Source: Chloroflexota bacterium (GTDB taxonomy: Bacteria > Chloroflexota > Anaerolineae > UBA7937 > JACPPX01). Taken from it: a stretch of 8,966 nucleotides of DNA. A program made the position numbers and the translations under genes. Numbering within the stretch: position 1 is the stretch's first letter; each line of letters starts with the position of its first letter. The DNA lies in assembly GCA_016196905.1 (NCBI GenBank), contig JACPWV010000051.1:1-8966 (forward strand), written 5' to 3'. The notes beneath the pieces are model-generated. The model searched no databases, was not told where the DNA came from, and saw only the letters and a program-made list of their open reading frames with translations. Below are positions 6,888 through 8,966 of the stretch, piece by piece.

Positions 6888-7835
6888 ATGCGCATCCTCG
6901 TCACCGGCGGCGCCGGCTTCATCGGGTCTCACTTGTGCGATCGCCTGCTGCAGGAGGGGCATCAGGTGATCGCCGTGGACAACCTGATTACCGGCGCCCG
7001 GGCCAACCTGGAGCACCTATCCAGTCGCACCGACCTCTCCTTCATCGCTCATGATGTGACCCAATACATCCACGTCGATGGCCCACTCGATGCGGTGCTC
7101 CACTTCGCCTCCCCGGCCAGCCCGGTGGATTATCTCAGGGTGCCCATTCAGACCCTCAAGGTGGGCGCGTTGGGCACCCACAATGCCCTGGGCTTGGCCA
7201 AGGCCAAGGGGGCGCGCTTCATGCTGGCCTCGACCAGCGAGGTGTACGGGGATCCCCAGGTCCACCCCCAGCCGGAGAGTTATTGGGGGCACGTCAACCC
7301 CATCGGGCCGCGAGGGGTATACGATGAGGCCAAGCGCTTCGCCGAGGCGCTCACCATGGCCTATCATCGAGTCCACGCTGTGGACACCCGCATCGCGCGC
7401 ATCTTCAACACCTATGGACCGCGCATGCGTCTGGACGATGGCCGGGTGGTGCCCAACTTCATCGGTCAGGCCCTGCGCCGGGAGCCGCTCACCGTCTACG
7501 GCGACGGAGAACAGACGCGCAGTTTCTGTTACATCGATGATCTGATTGAAGGGATCTATCGATTGCTGCACTCGCACGAAACCGGGCCGGTCAACCTAGG
7601 AAACCCCAGCGAGATGCGCATCCTGGAGCTCGCCCACCTCATCGTTCGACTCACCGGGAATCCGGCCGGGATCGTCATGCAGTCCGAGAAACGGATCGAG
7701 GGCGACCCTCGTACTCGCCAGCCCGACATCCGTAAGGCGCAGCGGGTTTTGGGCTGGGAGCCGCAGGTGGGCTTGGAGGAGGGCATCCAGCGGACCAGCG
7801 CTTGGTTCCGTGAACGAATAGGCGTCCGCGATTGA
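6888..7835 (+). CDS. UDP-glucuronate decarboxylase (UDP-xylose synthase), extended SDR family
   Basis: This 315-residue cytoplasmic enzyme is predicted to convert UDP-glucuronate to UDP-xylose and CO2 with bound NAD+. The Rossmann nucleotide-binding motif is TGGAGFIGS (6-14), with acidic Asp31 after the second beta strand (VIAVDN). The UXS hallmarks HFASPAS (72-78), [14 protein letters not shown] (115-128), YWGHVNP (132-138) and [11 protein letters not shown] (140-150) are all present. They give the catalytic residues Thr116, Glu118, Tyr145 and Lys149. [10 protein letters not shown] (171-180), DGRVVPNF (184-191) and [10 protein letters not shown] (204-213) are typical of the substrate-binding half. 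STSEVYG rather than STDEVYG argues for UXS and against dTDP-glucose 4,6-dehydratase (RmlB). The length is normal for a single-domain bacterial UXS. No UDP-glucose dehydrogenase gene lies in the window to supply the substrate. It is 9 bp downstream of the ligase-fusion gene, in one operon. Confidence 0.86.
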   Translation: MRILVTGGAGFIGSHLCDRLLQEGHQVIAVDNLITGARANLEHLSSRTDLSFIAHDVTQYIHVDGPLDAVLHFASPASPVDYLRVPIQTLKVGALGTHNALGLAKAKGARFMLASTSEVYGDPQVHPQPESYWGHVNPIGPRGVYDEAKRFAEALTMAYHRVHAVDTRIARIFNTYGPRMRLDDGRVVPNFIGQALRREPLTVYGDGEQTRSFCYIDDLIEGIYRLLHSHETGPVNLGNPSEMRILELAHLIVRLTGNPAGIVMQSEKRIEGDPRTRQPDIRKAQRVLGWEPQVGLEEGIQRTSAWFRERIGVRD

Positions 7836-7894
7836 GGCGAATTCTCGTTTGGGTGGGACACAGTGAATTCGATCCAGGACGGTCAGGACGTAGC

Positions 7895-8966
7895 GTGAAA
7901 CACCCCGGGCTTTTTCTTCTAGCTATCGCCATCGGACTGGCGGGATGTAGGTCGGCTCGCCCCACCATCGATCCGATCCCCTCGACGGTCAACCCGACGG
8001 CCACACCCTCGATCGAGTTGATCATCGTTGAGGATGGCTTCGAGCGGTCTTCGCTGGACCAGGAAGCGCACACCTTCCTGGCCGAATTGGAATCGGCCTA
8101 CCTGGTGGCCGTCCGGACTCAGGCCACCCGTCTCCGAGGATCGACCCTGATCGAGACGCTGGGCGCGCAGGGGCCGGGCGCTTATCTGCAGGACAGGGCA
8201 GGTGGCCATTGGCTGCTTCACCGTAACCTGGTACCGGCCGAAGGCGCCGGTACAGGGGTGCTGCAGCAGGTGCCCGATGTAGCGGGGAGTAGGCGAAGCT
8301 GGGATCGGGAGAACAATCGCTTCGTCTATAAGGATGGGGAAGGGCGCGCCAGCCGCGCCTACCTTCCCAGCCTGAATGCGGTCCTCCCGTTCGTGGGAGG
8401 GCTGGTGTGGAGCGGCTTCACCCCGGAGCAGCTTGAACTTGCCGAGGAGGCGCTGACCTGGCTGGGACAGGTAGCGCCCCATCGGCTCGAATTCTTGCAG
8501 CGGCTGGGCATCCCCATCGTGCTCTTTCGCGGGCGAAATGAGGTGGTGGTCGGACAGGTGGATCGGCGCGGCATCGTCCTGTACCGGGATGCCTTCTCCC
8601 TGGAGGACTCGCCGAGCGAGATCAACCGGCTGTGGTTCTTGTCGGTCCTATACCACGAGGCCATCCATGTCCGCCAGGGGCCCGGCCCCGGCACGGCCTG
8701 CCAGTCGGAGAGCGAGGCGGTGGCCGAGGAGATCGGGCTGATGCGGGAACTGCGGGCGTGTATTTCGGCCTCGCATCGTTTTTGGGTCGAGCTGCTCATC
8801 CATGGTGCTGAGCAGTACGCTGCTCTGAGCTGCGGGTTGCCAACGCCCACCCCGATCTCCTTCGAATCAGGCCCCACTGACTCTTATCTGGCTCAGGTGG
8901 CGCCGATTTACCGGGGCTGGGGAGAGATGGCGGATGAGTGGAAGGCCTGGCTGGAGGGGCTGAGCC
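7895..8966 (+). CDS. Putative lipoprotein with HExxH zinc-metalloprotease motif (runs off right edge)
   Basis: An open frame of 357 codons runs from GTG at 7895 to the window end without a stop. The N-terminus MKHPGLFLLLAIAIGLAGC is a typical lipoprotein signal: Lys2, a hydrophobic core, and a LAGC lipobox with Cys18. A Pro/Thr-rich linker follows (about 23-38), so the protein should be lipid-anchored and extracytoplasmic. The main motif is YHEAIHVRQ with HEAIH at 254-258 (bases 8654-8668), the zinc-binding and catalytic signature of many metallopeptidases. A nearby acidic run (ESEAVAEE, 272-279) offers a third ligand of the gluzincin type, Glu272 or Glu274 being candidates. Cysteines at 269, 289 and 313 flank this region and could form a disulfide. 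The GTG at 7853 is also in frame, but that start would put an acidic, polar stretch before the signal peptide; 7895 gives the better signal. The Shine-Dalgarno is weak. I recognise no named family. It lies 59 bp after the decarboxylase gene, on the same strand. Confidence 0.7.
   Translation, partial: MKHPGLFLLAIAIGLAGCRSARPTIDPIPSTVNPTATPSIELIIVEDGFERSSLDQEAHTFLAELESAYLVAVRTQATRLRGSTLIETLGAQGPGAYLQDRAGGHWLLHRNLVPAEGAGTGVLQQVPDVAGSRRSWDRENNRFVYKDGEGRASRAYLPSLNAVLPFVGGLVWSGFTPEQLELAEEALTWLGQVAPHRLEFLQRLGIPIVLFRGRNEVVVGQVDRRGIVLYRDAFSLEDSPSEINRLWFLSVLYHEAIHVRQGPGPGTACQSESEAVAEEIGLMRELRACISASHRFWVELLIHGAEQYAALSCGLPTPTPISFESGPTDSYLAQVAPIYRGWGEMADEWKAWLEGLS

Noticed and set aside
7853..7855. Upstream in-frame GTG as an alternative start for the lipoprotein
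   Set aside because: It would add 14 residues, including acidic ones, in front of a signal peptide that already begins ideally at the GTG at 7895; the Shine-Dalgarno is no better.
8231..8253. Perfect 8-bp inverted repeat (GTACCGGC, 7-nt loop, GCCGGTAC)
   Set aside because: It lies inside the lipoprotein coding frame, has no T-run after it and no gene boundary nearby; probably incidental.
7919..8877. Two overlapping minus-strand frames (8482 down to 7919 and 8877 down to 8359) at the right end
   Set aside because: They are shadows of the plus-strand lipoprotein frame, which has a signal peptide, lipobox and HEAIH motif and stays open to the edge; the antisense peptides show no family features.
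1..8966. CRISPR arrays, tRNA or rRNA genes, insertion sequences, intrinsic terminators
   Set aside because: I saw no regularly spaced repeats, cloverleaf-like or rRNA-like segments, transposase motifs or terminal repeats, and no hairpin followed by a T-run. All gaps between genes are 121 bp or shorter.

Overview
This GC-rich window (roughly 60% G+C by eye) looks like chromosomal DNA of a Chloroflexota-type bacterium, perhaps Anaerolineae-like. The reason is the protein architectures: a GT39-type membrane transferase with a C-terminal beta-sandwich, a DUF348-G5 protein carrying a TolB-like propeller, and a hydrolase/O-antigen-ligase fusion. This placement rests on recognised sequence style, not on a search.

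Layout. Minus strand: the first 31 codons of what looks like tyrosyl-tRNA synthetase (start at 92, running off the left edge), then a 648-residue GT39-like polytopic glycosyltransferase (2086 down to 140). A 121-bp divergent spacer (2087-2207) holds two outward-facing sigma70-like promoters, each with a TAGAAT -10, a 17-bp spacer and a leader of about 23 nt. Plus strand: a membrane-anchored DUF348-G5 protein with a beta-propeller (2208-3785); a 93-bp gap with two hairpins that compete for one shared arm; a 999-residue protein joining a GH39/clan GH-A-like glycosidase to a Wzy/WaaL-type O-antigen polymerase/ligase (3879-6878); a UDP-glucuronate decarboxylase (UDP-xylose synthase) 9 bp downstream with its Shine-Dalgarno overlapping the preceding stop (6888-7835); and a GTG-started lipoprotein with an HEAIH zinc-metalloprotease motif that runs off the right edge (7895-8966).

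Together these genes look like a small cell-surface glycan locus. The UXS-type enzyme would supply UDP-xylose in the cytoplasm. The GT39-like protein would transfer a lipid-linked sugar at the outer face of the membrane. The fusion protein would polymerise or ligate glycan at that face, with a glycosidase or transglycosidase module tethered to it. The G5-propeller protein and the lipoprotein metalloprotease are candidate envelope partners. The strongest novelty candidate is the single-chain hydrolase-ligase fusion, made more suggestive because UDP-xylose synthase lies next to a module resembling a family that includes beta-xylosidases. All functional links are inference; only the ORFs, motifs and spacings are read directly.
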